64,000 nucleotides of DNA from contig NZ_JANINP010000007.1 in the NCBI RefSeq assembly GCF_024508665.1, forward strand, positions 310,001 through 374,000. The letters run 5' to 3'. This DNA comes from Sphingomonas sp. (GTDB lineage Bacteria > Pseudomonadota > Alphaproteobacteria > Sphingomonadales > Sphingomonadaceae). The notes beneath the pieces are model-generated. The model did not search any database. It worked only from the letters and a program-made list of their open reading frames with translations, and was not told where the DNA came from. Positions 27,085 to 35,601 of the stretch are shown here, in pieces; position 1 is the first letter of the stretch; every line of letters begins with the position of its first letter. A program made the position numbers and the translations under genes.

Positions 27085-27933
27085 CTATGCCGCGCCCATC
27101 GCCTTGGGGGTCGACATATCCGCGCCCCATTCGGACCAGCTGCCGTCATAGAGCGCGCCGTCATTTCCGAGCAGATGGGCGCCGAACAGCAACACCGCGG
27201 CGGTGATCCCCGAGCCGCAGGTCGTGACCAGCGGTTTCGACAGGTCGATCCCGGCGCTCTCGAATTCGGCGTTGAGCGCGTCACCGGTCTTCCACGTGCC
27301 GTCCTCGTTGAACAAGCGCGTGTACGGCAGGTTCTTGGAGCCCGGAATGTGGCCGGCATGCGTCGCCGGGCGCGGATCGGGTTCTTCGCCGGTGAAGCGC
27401 GGCCCCGACCGGGCATCGAGCACCTGCTCTGCGCCGCTGTCGACGTTAGCCTTCATCTGATCGAGCGTGCGGACCTGGCTGTCGTCGGCCCAAACGGTGA
27501 AATGGCGGTGCCGATGCTGGGGCTTGCCGCTTTCCACCGGGCGGCCCTCCGCCTGCCATTTGGCGAAGCCGCCATTGAGGATCGCGACATCGTGCGCGCC
27601 GAACACGCGCAGCATCCACCAGGCACGCGCCGAGGTGTGATAATGCGAATTGTCGTACAGCACGATGCGACTGCCGTCGCCAAGGCCGAGCGACTGCATG
27701 CGGCTGGCGAACTTCTCGGGCGGCGGCAGCATCGTCGGCAGCGGGCTGTTGAGATCGGCGATCTCGGCAATGTCGAAGAACACCGCGCCCGGGATGTGCG
27801 CCTTTTCGAAATTGGCCGCGGGATCGCCGTCCGGGCTGCCCGGCACCGAGCCGAAATAGGTCGCGTCGACCACGCGAAGGTCGTTCGCTCCCAATTCGTT
27901 GGCCAGCCATTCGGTGGTCACCAGCGCGTCCAT
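27085..27933 (-). CDS. sseA: 3-mercaptopyruvate sulfurtransferase
   Basis: Two-domain rhodanese of 282 aa. The inactive N-terminal rhodanese domain (VTTEWLANELGANDLRVVDATYF) spans about 1-140. The catalytic C-terminal domain has the active-site loop TTCGSGITAAV near residue 235, where CGSGIT distinguishes mercaptopyruvate sulfurtransferase from thiosulfate rhodanese (CRKGVT). It transfers sulfur from 3-mercaptopyruvate to thiols or cyanide. GAGGAG lies eight bases upstream of the ATG. It is probably the promoter-proximal gene of the sseA-metC-mscS run, though a palindrome intervenes before metC. Confidence 0.93.
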   Translation of the reverse strand: MDALVTTEWLANELGANDLRVVDATYFGSVPGSPDGDPAANFEKAHIPGAVFFDIAEIADLNSPLPTMLPPPEKFASRMQSLGLGDGSRIVLYDNSHYHTSARAWWMLRVFGAHDVAILNGGFAKWQAEGRPVESGKPQHRHRHFTVWADDSQVRTLDQMKANVDSGAEQVLDARSGPRFTGEEPDPRPATHAGHIPGSKNLPYTRLFNEDGTWKTGDALNAEFESAGIDLSKPLVTTCGSGITAAVLLFGAHLLGNDGALYDGSWSEWGADMSTPKAMGAA

Positions 27934-28088
27934 GATTCGTCACTCCTCTACTCGTGGTCGATGCCAAAACGCCCGGGGAAGAAGGAACGGCGTTCCGATC
28001 CTAACGCGCACGGAAGGGGCCGTCGAGGAGGTTGAGGGTCGAGGGTGAATATTCTCCGTCGCAAGGAGGTTTGGCGCGAACAGACGCT

Positions 28089-28200
28089 TAGGCATCGCCC
28101 TGCCGGCCTTATGCGGGGTTCACGGCCTCTCACTGCCCTGGGGCGCGAGGAGCGGGCCGGCGGCACACGGCCGGGGTGACGGTTGAGGGCGGCGCACCTA
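28089..28200 (+). other. possible structured RNA leader of queF
   Basis: The GC-rich 278-bp gap between sseA and queF holds no ORF of note. On the plus strand UAGG..GCCC (28089-28100) can pair with GGGC..CCUA (28187-28200), and UGCC-GGCC (28101-28108) with the GGCCGG-GGCA segment at 28155-28165, forming a long interrupted rod that ends 11 bases before the queF ATG. No known riboswitch consensus is visible. Hand folding only. Confidence 0.25.
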
Positions 28201-28211
28201 TATCCCCGGTC

Positions 28212-28658
28212 ATGAACCCCAAACACCTTGGTCAGAACAGCTCGCTGCCGGCATCGCCCGAAGAGGCGGTGCTCGATTATGTCCCCAATCCGCGTCTGGG
28301 CCGGCCCTATCTGGTCCGCTTCACCGGGCCCGAATTCACCTCACTTTGCCCGGTGACCGGCCAGCCCGATTTCGCGCATCTGGTGATCGACTATGTGCCG
28401 GCGGAGACGATCGTCGAATCGAAGTCGCTCAAGCTGTTCCTGAGTTCGTTCCGCAACCATGCCGCCTTCCACGAGGATTGCACGGTCGGGATCGGCGAAC
28501 GGCTGACGGCCGAGATGAAGCCGCAATGGCTCCGCATCGGCGGCTATTGGTATCCGCGCGGCGGGATCCCGATCGACGTATTCTGGCAATCGGGCCCGGC
28601 GCCCGACGGGCTATGGCTGCCCGATCAAGGCGTGCCGGGCTATCGCGGCCGTGGCTGA
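28212..28658 (+). CDS. queF: NADPH-dependent 7-cyano-7-deazaguanine reductase
   Basis: Reduces preQ0 to preQ1 in queuosine tRNA biosynthesis. This is the short unimodular form, 148 aa. The catalytic Cys46 and Asp53 lie in [16 protein letters not shown], the QueF signature [15 protein letters not shown] follows at about 72-86, and the substrate-binding HEDC is at about 91-94. ATG 28212 matches family N-termini; an upstream GTG at 28176 would add 12 residues. No Shine-Dalgarno is visible, only CCCCGGTC before the ATG, and the leader may be structured. Other queuosine genes are not in the window. Confidence 0.95.
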   Translation: MNPKHLGQNSSLPASPEEAVLDYVPNPRLGRPYLVRFTGPEFTSLCPVTGQPDFAHLVIDYVPAETIVESKSLKLFLSSFRNHAAFHEDCTVGIGERLTAEMKPQWLRIGGYWYPRGGIPIDVFWQSGPAPDGLWLPDQGVPGYRGRG

Positions 28659-28692
28659 CATGCCCGACCTTAACACAGGTCAGCGCGATTCC

Positions 28693-28711
28693 TTTGTTGC
28701 GTTGCAACAAA
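28693..28711. promoter_or_regulatory. perfect inverted repeat upstream of the GT4 gene
   Basis: TTTGTTGC-GTT-GCAACAAA, perfect eight-base arms with a three-base centre, about 84 bp before the glycosyltransferase start. No T-run follows, so an operator is more likely than a terminator. The regulator is unknown. Confidence 0.5.
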
Positions 28712-28794
28712 TACGCAACCATATTTCTTTCAATCCGTTCAGGGAGGCATGAGTCGGGCGATAATGCCCGGAAATCACTTGTGAAAGGGCAGAA

Positions 28795-31062
28795 ATGGCG
28801 TCCTCGCCTCTACCACCCCGGACCAAACACCTTGCGCTGATTGGCAATTTCCTGCCGCGGCAATGCGGCATTGCGACATATACGACCGATACGTATCTGG
28901 CGCTCCAGGACCGTTTTCCCGACATCAAGGTCGACGTCTATGCGATGGACGATCGTGCCGAAGGGTACGATTATCCGCCGGAAGTTACCGGATCGATCGC
29001 GCAGGAAGATCGCCTGGCCTATCTGACGACCGCGCGAACCATCGAAGCGAGCGGCGCTCAGGCCGTCTGGGTCCAGCATGAATATGGCATCTTCGGCGGG
29101 CCGGCGGGCGAGCATCTGCTCGCCTTGCTCGACCGGCTGACCATTCCCGTCATCGTGACACTGCACACGATCCTCGAAGACCCGAATGACGATCAGCGCC
29201 GGGTGATGAACGGCTTGCTCAAGCGTGCCGCCCGGGTTGTCGTCATGGCCGATATCGGCCGCGATATCCTTATACGCGTCTATGGCGCCGATCCGCGGAT
29301 GATCATGATGATCCCGCACGGCGTGCCCGATCGTCCGCTGGTCGATCCCGACACCCTGAAGCCCCGATTCGGCTGGGAAGGGCGCAAGGTGCTGCTGACC
29401 TTCGGCCTGCTGGCGCCGAACAAGGGGATCGAGAGCGTGATCTCGGCAATGCCCGAAGTGGTCGCGGCCAATCCCGACGCGCTATACGTCGTCCTGGGCG
29501 CCACGCACCCCAATCTGGTCGCGCAACAGGGCGAGGCCTATCGCGACCGGCTGAAGGCGCTGGCCGCCGAAAAGGGCGTGGCCGACCATGTCCGCTTCAT
29601 CGACGGCTTCCTCGAGCATGACGAGTTGCTCGATTATCTTCAGGCGACCGATCTCTACGTGACGCCTTACACCAACCCCGCACAGATCACGTCGGGGACG
29701 CTGTCTTACGCCATTGGTGTCGGCAAGGCGGTCGTGTCGACGCCGTACATTCACGCGACGGAGATCTTGGCCGACGGCCATGGCGTGATCGTCGATTTCG
29801 GTGATGTCGAGGGCTTCGCGCGCGAGATTTCGCGTTTGCTCCGCGACGACGCCGCGCGTGCCGAGCTGATGCGGCGCGCTTATGCCCGCGGCCGCACGAT
29901 GATCTGGCCGCGCCTCGCCGAAGCTGGTCTGGTTGCGATCGACGCGATCGTCGCGGCGGCACCGCGGCGGATCAGGAGCACCAAGCCTTTGACTCCGCTC
30001 AAGCCCAGTATCGCCGCCGTCGAACGGATGAGCGACGCGACGGGCATGTTTCAGCACGCCGTCCTATCGGTGCCGGACTTTCGCCACGGCTATTGTATCG
30101 ACGACAACGTCCGAGCGCTGATGCTGATGACCGCGATCGACGATCTCGACGAGGACGTGCGCGACAAATGGATGACGACCTACGCGGCGTTCGTCCAATA
30201 TGCGTGGAATCCCGACAAGAAGCGTTTCCGCAACTTCATGAACTTCGATCGTACCTGGTGCGAAGACGCGGGATCGGAAGATTCGAACGGCCGTACGATC
30301 TGGGCGCTGGGCGTCACTGCCAAGCGCGCCACGCTTCCCAAGCATCGCGATTGGGCGGCACGCCTGTTCGACGAGACCGCGGGAATCGCGTTGGAGCTGA
30401 CCAGCCCGCGAGCGCAAGCGTTCGCCATGCTCGGCGCCGCGGCGATGCTGAGCGCACATCCCGGCCACGAACGGTCGCGAACCATCCTGGAACGCTTTTC
30501 AGCCGATCTGGCCGATTTGCTCCAGGAAACGCGCCGGCCCGAATGGGAATGGTTCGAAATCGTGCTCGCCTACGACAATGCTCGCCTGCCCGAGGCCATG
30601 ATTCGTGCCGGCGTAGCCCTCGAACGTCAGGAATTGATCGCGACGGGCTTGCGCACGCTCGACTGGATCGTGGGTCAGCAAACCAGCCCCGAAGGCCGGT
30701 TCCGCGCCGTCGGCACCGACAGTTTCGGGCGGCCCTATGAAGGACCGTTGCCGTTCGATCAGCAGCCGCTCGAAGCACAAGCTACGATCGATGCCTGCGC
30801 CGCGGCGTTCAAGGCGACTGGCGATCCGCGCTGGGTCGAGGAAGCAAACCGGGCGTATCGCTGGTATCTGGGTCAGAACGACCTCGATCTGCCGCTGGCG
30901 ACGGTGCAGGATGGCGGCTGTTTCGACGGCCTGATGCCGGGCGGTTTGAACCGGAATCAGGGCGCAGAGTCGATTTTGGCGCTGCAATTGGCCTCTTGCG
31001 CGATTTCGGCACTTGGAAAAGCTGCCGGAACCGTGGCAGGGACGGGCCGCGCCGTCGCGTAG
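28795..31062 (+). CDS. GT4 glycosyltransferase with C-terminal alpha/alpha-barrel domain
   Basis: Two-domain protein of 755 aa. Residues about 10-385 form a GT-B glycosyltransferase: FLPRQCGIATYT, VWVQHEYGIFGGPAGEH, the donor-site GLLAPNKGIESVI and EILADGHGVIVDFGD. Residues about 400-745 are a helical domain resembling an (alpha/alpha)6 toroid with HGYCIDDNVRALMLMTA and PEWEWFEIVLAYDNARLPEA. The fusion pairs synthesis and a glycosidase- or epimerase-like fold on one chain. AAAGGGCAGAA precedes the ATG. The GH130 gene follows within about 30 bp, so both act on one glycan, probably a mannoside given GH130 biology. There is no signal peptide; it is cytoplasmic. Confidence 0.87.
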   Translation: MASSPLPPRTKHLALIGNFLPRQCGIATYTTDTYLALQDRFPDIKVDVYAMDDRAEGYDYPPEVTGSIAQEDRLAYLTTARTIEASGAQAVWVQHEYGIFGGPAGEHLLALLDRLTIPVIVTLHTILEDPNDDQRRVMNGLLKRAARVVVMADIGRDILIRVYGADPRMIMMIPHGVPDRPLVDPDTLKPRFGWEGRKVLLTFGLLAPNKGIESVISAMPEVVAANPDALYVVLGATHPNLVAQQGEAYRDRLKALAAEKGVADHVRFIDGFLEHDELLDYLQATDLYVTPYTNPAQITSGTLSYAIGVGKAVVSTPYIHATEILADGHGVIVDFGDVEGFAREISRLLRDDAARAELMRRAYARGRTMIWPRLAEAGLVAIDAIVAAAPRRIRSTKPLTPLKPSIAAVERMSDATGMFQHAVLSVPDFRHGYCIDDNVRALMLMTAIDDLDEDVRDKWMTTYAAFVQYAWNPDKKRFRNFMNFDRTWCEDAGSEDSNGRTIWALGVTAKRATLPKHRDWAARLFDETAGIALELTSPRAQAFAMLGAAAMLSAHPGHERSRTILERFSADLADLLQETRRPEWEWFEIVLAYDNARLPEAMIRAGVALERQELIATGLRTLDWIVGQQTSPEGRFRAVGTDSFGRPYEGPLPFDQQPLEAQATIDACAAAFKATGDPRWVEEANRAYRWYLGQNDLDLPLATVQDGGCFDGLMPGGLNRNQGAESILALQLASCAISALGKAAGTVAGTGRAVA

Positions 31063-31092
31063 CAACGACACGCGGCGCCGCTTGGATCAGGG

Positions 31093-32397
31093 TTGCAAGC
31101 GGGATGGCCGTTGCTCGAAATATTTCATCACAGCCTTAGGCTGCACGCCGACCCGTCGCGAGTCGTCGTTCGTCCGTTCCATATCGGCTGGTCCCCCGTC
31201 GGCGGCGGGACCAGCCGGACCGATCGGCTGGTCCGGGCGGTTCTGGCGATGTCGGCTCAGGAGACGCGCGACGAACTTGAGGTCGTGCTGAAGGACTTCG
31301 AGGCGCGTCACTGGCAGACGCGCCGCGTGTTCATGACGCGCTATGACGAGATCGAGGATCTGCTCGGTCTCGACGGCCGCGACATTGGCGATGAGAAACG
31401 CCAGTTGATCGGCGCCTATTTCTGCCACGAATATTCCTACGCGGCGGCGGCGCTGATGAACCCCAGTGCGGTGCCGCATTTCGACCAGACCGGTATGCCC
31501 AAAGGGTCGATGCGCATCCTGATGTCGCTGCGCTCGGTGGGTGAAGGGCACATTTCCTCGGTAGCCTTTCGCGAAGGCATCATCACTACGGACAACCAGC
31601 TCAAGCTGGCCCCTGAACCGCCCTTCGCGACCGCGGCCGACGTCCATGGCAGCGATGAGGAGCATGTTCCCTCGGGCCCGGTCACGGTGCACCGGCATCG
31701 CGATTCGACTTTGTCTGGCACGGTCATCTTTCCGATCACGGACGCCCAGTCGAAAGGCCTGGAGGACCTCCGCCTGGTCCAGTTCCATCACGACGATGGC
31801 GAGATCGAATGGCTCGGCACCTACACCGCCTATAACGGCTCGCAGATCCAGTCGGAGCTGTTGCGCACGCGCGATTTCCGCGCCTTCGACCTGGTGCCGA
31901 TGACCGGACCCGCGGCACGCAACAAGGGCATCGCCTTGTTCCCGCGCAAGGTCGGCGGCCGCTATCTCGCGATCGGGCGCCAGGACGGCGAGAATCTCTT
32001 CCTGCTCGATTCCGACCGGCTGACGCATTGGGAGGAAGGCGGACGCCTGCTCGAGCCGCATTATCCGTGGGAACTGGTCCAGATCGGCAATTGCGGCCCG
32101 CCGATCGAGCTCGACGAAGGCTGGCTGCTGCTGACCCATGGCGTTGGCGCGATGCGCAAATATTCGGTTGGCGCGGTGCTGCTCGACAAGGAGGACCCGT
32201 CAAAGGTGATCGGCCGTACGGCCGAGCCGATCCTGGCCGCTAAGGACCAGGACCGTGAGGGGTACGTGCCCAACGTCGTTTATTCGTGCGGCGCGATCCG
32301 CCATGGCGACAGCTTGTTCCTGCCATACGGCGTGGCCGATAGTTCGGTCGCGTTCGCCTTCGTGCCGATCAAGGCGCTCGTCGCGACGCTAGTCTGA
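31093..32397 (+). CDS. GH130-family mannoside phosphorylase or hydrolase
   Basis: Five-bladed beta-propeller glycosidase of about 434 aa. Family features visible are RLHADPSRVVVRPF near the N-terminus, LEDLRLVQF, WLGTYTAYNGSQIQSELL, NKGIALFPRKVGGRYLAIGRQDGEN, NCGPPIELDEGWLLLTHG and FLPYGVADSSVAFAFV. GH130 enzymes phosphorolyse or hydrolyse beta-mannosides such as mannosyl-glucose or beta-1,2-mannobiose. The start is uncertain: TTG 31093 is shown, TTG 31111 would give a family-like MLEIFHHSLRL start. It is downstream of the GT4 fusion gene in an evident operon. Whether it is phosphorylase or hydrolase cannot be decided by eye. Confidence 0.88.
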   Translation: MQAGWPLLEIFHHSLRLHADPSRVVVRPFHIGWSPVGGGTSRTDRLVRAVLAMSAQETRDELEVVLKDFEARHWQTRRVFMTRYDEIEDLLGLDGRDIGDEKRQLIGAYFCHEYSYAAAALMNPSAVPHFDQTGMPKGSMRILMSLRSVGEGHISSVAFREGIITTDNQLKLAPEPPFATAADVHGSDEEHVPSGPVTVHRHRDSTLSGTVIFPITDAQSKGLEDLRLVQFHHDDGEIEWLGTYTAYNGSQIQSELLRTRDFRAFDLVPMTGPAARNKGIALFPRKVGGRYLAIGRQDGENLFLLDSDRLTHWEEGGRLLEPHYPWELVQIGNCGPPIELDEGWLLLTHGVGAMRKYSVGAVLLDKEDPSKVIGRTAEPILAAKDQDREGYVPNVVYSCGAIRHGDSLFLPYGVADSSVAFAFVPIKALVATLV

Positions 32398-32412
32398 TCT
32401 CTCGCCTTACCT

Positions 32413-32434
32413 CCCCTCCCGCTTGCGGGAGGGG
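32413..32434. repeat. single dispersed palindrome
   Basis: CCCCTCCCGC-TT-GCGGGAGGGG between the convergent GH130 and OPT genes; it could serve as a bidirectional terminator. Confidence 0.75.
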
Positions 32435-32447
32435 AATGGCCCGCCGA

Positions 32448-34388
32448 TCAGCGCACCATCTGTTTCGTGCGGCTGTACAGCCAGGCGATCGATCCGAAGA
32501 ACACCAGCAACGCGGCGAGCTCCGCCCATTGCGCATAGCTCGCGCCCATGATTCCCGCCGGAATCTCGCCGCCGCGCACCGCGACGAAGAAGGCGAAGCC
32601 GACTCCCCACAGGCTCTCGCCGACGATCAGCCCGGTCGCCGCCAGTGTTCCCATCCGCTCGGCGAATTCCGGATTGGCGGTCCGCCGCGCCCAGCGGTCG
32701 TAAAAATGACCGATCAGCGCGCCGACCGGGATCAGCAAGGTCAGCGCCATCGGCAGATAGATGCCCATGCCAACACCGAGCGGAGGCAAGCGCATCTTGC
32801 CCATCTTGCCGAGCGTCTCGTCGATGGCGATCACGATCACCCCGATGAGCGCGCCCGTGCCGATCAGCCACCAGTCGATGCCCGAGCCGAGGATGCCTTG
32901 AGCCAGGGCCGCGATCAACGAGGCCTGGGGGGCCTGCAGCGCGTTGGGGCCGGCGCCGGGCATGCCGACGAAGCCGAATGTGTTCTTGAGCAGATCGAGC
33001 ACGACCGGGATGACCAACGACCCGAAGATTACCCCGAACACCAAGGCGACCTGTTGCTTCCACGGAGTCGCGCCGACCAATTGCCCGGTCTTCAGGTCCT
33101 GAAGGTTGTCATTGGAGATCGTCGCCACCGAAAAGACGATGCCCGTGGTGAACAGCGCGTAAGCGATCAGCGCGCTGGCGCGGTGCGGATCGGTCTGATG
33201 CCCGAAAAAGCCTAGCAGGAGCAACGATGCTCCGACCGCGGCGAGGATGCCGACGCCCGACACCGGGCTGTTCGACGCGCCGATCAGCCCGGCCATATAG
33301 CCGCACACCGACGCGATCACGACGGCGACCAAGGCGATGTAGATGACGGTACCGCCGATCACGGGAAGGACATGCTCGGCGACCGGTCCACCGGCCGAGA
33401 ACGTCCATAACAGGAAGGCGATCAGCGGCAGCATCAGCAGGATCGTGCCGCCGACGATCGAAATCGGCAGGTCGCGCTCGGTCAGTTCGAGCACTTCGCC
33501 CTGGCCGCGCGCCTGCGCCGCCGCCATCGCCGACCGGATGCCGCCGATGATCGGGCCCAGGATCTTGAACAGGGTCCAGATCGCGGCGACGCCGATCGTG
33601 CCGGCGCCGACGAAGCGGACCTTGTTGCGGAAGATGTCGGTGACGATCGCGTCGGTCGCGCCGGGAACATGCGCACTCAGCCAAGGGACCAGTCCGACCC
33701 AGGCGATCAGCATGCCGAAGAACATCGCCGCGCCGACCGACAGGCCGACCAGATGGCCGACCCCGATCAGCGCCATCGAGAAGCTGGTCGAGACGCCGCT
33801 GACGCTCGGGCCGATGCGAAAATTCTTGGCGGCCTCCGCGGCAACGACCTTGAGCGTCGCGAGCAACTGGAAGATCGCGGAGACCAGCGAGCTGATCACG
33901 ATGATGCGCAGGCCCTTGGCGTTTTCCTCGCCGCCATCGGTGCTGGTGCCGACCTTGAGCACTTCGGCCGCGGCGACGCCCTCCGGATAGGGCAGGTCGG
34001 ATCCCGTCACCAGCGCGCGCCGCAACGGCACCGAGAACATCACCCCCATGATGCCGCCGGTCGCGCATACGGCGACCGTCGTCCAATAGGGAAAGCCTTG
34101 CCACCAGCCGACCAGGATCAAACCGGGCAGCACGAAGATGATCGCCGACAACGTCCCAGCGGCCGAGGCGATGGTCTGGACGATATTGTTCTCGACGATA
34201 TTGGATCCGGGCAGCATCCGCAGGATCGCCATCGAGATCACCGCCGCCGGGATCGACGTCGCGAAGGTTAGTCCGACCTTCAACCCCAGATAGACATTGG
34301 CCGCGGTGAACAGGATCGTGATGATGCAGCCCAGGATCACGCCGCGAATGGTCAGTTCGGCGATCGGGCGGGTGGTGGCGGTGGTCAT
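32448..34388 (-). CDS. OPT family oligopeptide transporter
   Basis: Integral membrane transporter of 646 aa with about 15 hydrophobic segments. The N-terminal ELTIRGVILGCIITILFTAANVYLGLKVGLTFATSIPAAVISM and the NIVENNIVQTIASAAGTLSA segment are strong OPT-family signatures. A soluble loop near residues 290-310 carries GQGEVLELTERDLPIS. The family moves oligopeptides or metal-chelate complexes in symport with protons. ATG 34388 follows a TTG two codons earlier; ribosome site weak. About 226 bp upstream are free of genes and probably hold its promoter. No peptide-processing gene is adjacent. Confidence 0.92.
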   Translation of the reverse strand: MTTATTRPIAELTIRGVILGCIITILFTAANVYLGLKVGLTFATSIPAAVISMAILRMLPGSNIVENNIVQTIASAAGTLSAIIFVLPGLILVGWWQGFPYWTTVAVCATGGIMGVMFSVPLRRALVTGSDLPYPEGVAAAEVLKVGTSTDGGEENAKGLRIIVISSLVSAIFQLLATLKVVAAEAAKNFRIGPSVSGVSTSFSMALIGVGHLVGLSVGAAMFFGMLIAWVGLVPWLSAHVPGATDAIVTDIFRNKVRFVGAGTIGVAAIWTLFKILGPIIGGIRSAMAAAQARGQGEVLELTERDLPISIVGGTILLMLPLIAFLLWTFSAGGPVAEHVLPVIGGTVIYIALVAVVIASVCGYMAGLIGASNSPVSGVGILAAVGASLLLLGFFGHQTDPHRASALIAYALFTTGIVFSVATISNDNLQDLKTGQLVGATPWKQQVALVFGVIFGSLVIPVVLDLLKNTFGFVGMPGAGPNALQAPQASLIAALAQGILGSGIDWWLIGTGALIGVIVIAIDETLGKMGKMRLPPLGVGMGIYLPMALTLLIPVGALIGHFYDRWARRTANPEFAERMGTLAATGLIVGESLWGVGFAFFVAVRGGEIPAGIMGASYAQWAELAALLVFFGSIAWLYSRTKQMVR

Positions 34389-34614
34389 GCGCAAAACCCG
34401 GTTTAGTGTTCAAGTGCCGGCGCGGCAGGACCGTTGTGCGGCGGACTGCGTGTCGCCGCGCTGAACGGAGATCGCCCCGGTGTCTGGCCGAACGTGGCAC
34501 ATTATTGCGGGTTTAGGACAGAAGATTCTGCGTTCGCCCGTGCTCTGCCATGAACCTGGCGACTTCGCCGAACCCGGGTCCCGGCCTCGCCGGAACGCGA
34601 AAGCGACTTGCTGC

Positions 34615-35265
34615 TTAAACCGGCGCTGCCAGCGAAGCCGTGGTGTAGTCGCTATGCAGCGACCATCCGAGAGATGTGTAGAGTTCGCGACCAGCCGGCG
34701 TCGCGCAAAGCATCGCGTCTTCGATACCCGATTGCCGCGCTTCCGCCGCTAGTGCGCGCATGACCGCGCTTCCCAATCCGCGACGCTGATAGTGTTCCGC
34801 GGTGCGGATGCGGTCGAACACGATCAGACCATCAACCGTCACGATGCGGCCACGCGCCGCTTCCTCGCCGTAGACGTATACGATATGCGCGAATGTGATA
34901 GACTCGTCATACGTGATGCGTATCTCGAATTCCGTAGGAATGGCTGGAGGCCGGTCGAGCATGACCGACAAGGGCGCTGTCATCATGAAGCCGGGCGTGG
35001 CGATCTCCCAGCCTGGCGGCAGCAACGGGGCGACCATTTCGGCCGGCGCGCAGACCTTTAGGTAGAGCAACGGCCGGTCGATGCTCGCGGCAAGCGGGCC
35101 GATCGAATCGGCTTCGAGCCGCGCGAACAGGTAACGGCCGACCTGATCGGGTTGATCGACATGAATGTATAGGCCGCCGTCGCGCGAGACCGGCATCGCC
35201 GCGCCGCGCGAGATCGCCCAGGCATCCGCCCAGCGGGCGATTAGGTCCGGATTGGCGACAAGCAT
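34615..35265 (-). CDS. GNAT family acetyltransferase
   Basis: GNAT-like protein of 216 aa. The N-terminal half (about 1-110) is an unusual accessory region with DGGLYIHVDQPDQVGRYLFARL. The C-terminal half carries the GNAT core with IVTVDGLIVFDRIRTAEHYQRRGLGSAVMRAL, including the acetyl-CoA loop QRRGLGSA near residue 164, and SLGWSLHSDY near the end. Substrate unknown. It starts three bases after the stop of the small acidic gene, the last gene of a three-gene unit headed by the M20 amidohydrolase. Confidence 0.85.
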   Translation of the reverse strand: MLVANPDLIARWADAWAISRGAAMPVSRDGGLYIHVDQPDQVGRYLFARLEADSIGPLAASIDRPLLYLKVCAPAEMVAPLLPPGWEIATPGFMMTAPLSVMLDRPPAIPTEFEIRITYDESITFAHIVYVYGEEAARGRIVTVDGLIVFDRIRTAEHYQRRGLGSAVMRALAAEARQSGIEDAMLCATPAGRELYTSLGWSLHSDYTTASLAAPV

Positions 35266-35268
35266 CGC

Positions 35269-35601
35269 TCAGTCGGGTTTGGGGATCAGACCATATTCGA
35301 CGTTGAGGTCGAGCAGACGATGGCCATGGATCGACTTGCCAGCGATATCGACCACCACGACCAGAAAGATGTCGGGCCGGTCGGTCTCGATGATGATCTG
35401 ATCGTAGCGGCCGCGCGCGTCCTGATAGACGCGGTCGACATCGTCGAACCGTTCGACGCCGAAGGCCTGGGGGGCGAGCGCATCGACATAGGGCCAGATG
35501 TCGATGTCGAGATCGGCATCCTCGTCATCGGTGACGTCGAGCATCGGCTCGTCGAAGCAGGCGGCGAACTCGGCCGCACTCAATTCGCGCGGCGCGGTCA
35601 A
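35269..35601 (-). CDS. small acidic hypothetical protein, 110 aa
   Basis: Short ORF inside a longer open frame. The TTG at 35601 overlaps the M20 stop codon as TTGA, so it would be translated by coupling. The protein has an acidic centre (DVTDDEDADLDIDIWPYVDAL, residues about 22-42) and a C-terminal beta-rich region (IFLVVVVDIAGKSIHGHRLLDLNVEYGL). I do not recognise a family. The preserved spacing to genes on both sides (four-base overlap and three-base gap) supports it being real. The longer ORF upstream of this start is a shadow of the amidohydrolase frame. Confidence 0.65.
   Translation of the reverse strand: MTAPRELSAAEFAACFDEPMLDVTDDEDADLDIDIWPYVDALAPQAFGVERFDDVDRVYQDARGRYDQIIIETDRPDIFLVVVVDIAGKSIHGHRLLDLNVEYGLIPKPD

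Noticed and set aside
26284..28035. 583-codon open frame on the plus strand
   Set aside because: Antisense to metC and sseA, both clear enzymes; composition is that of a GC-rich shadow frame and no ribosome site or domain is seen.
27934..28211. preQ1 riboswitch or SRP/6S RNA before queF
   Set aside because: No preQ1 aptamer, SRP GGAAG tetraloop context or confident 6S consensus found; kept only as a weak structured-leader candidate.
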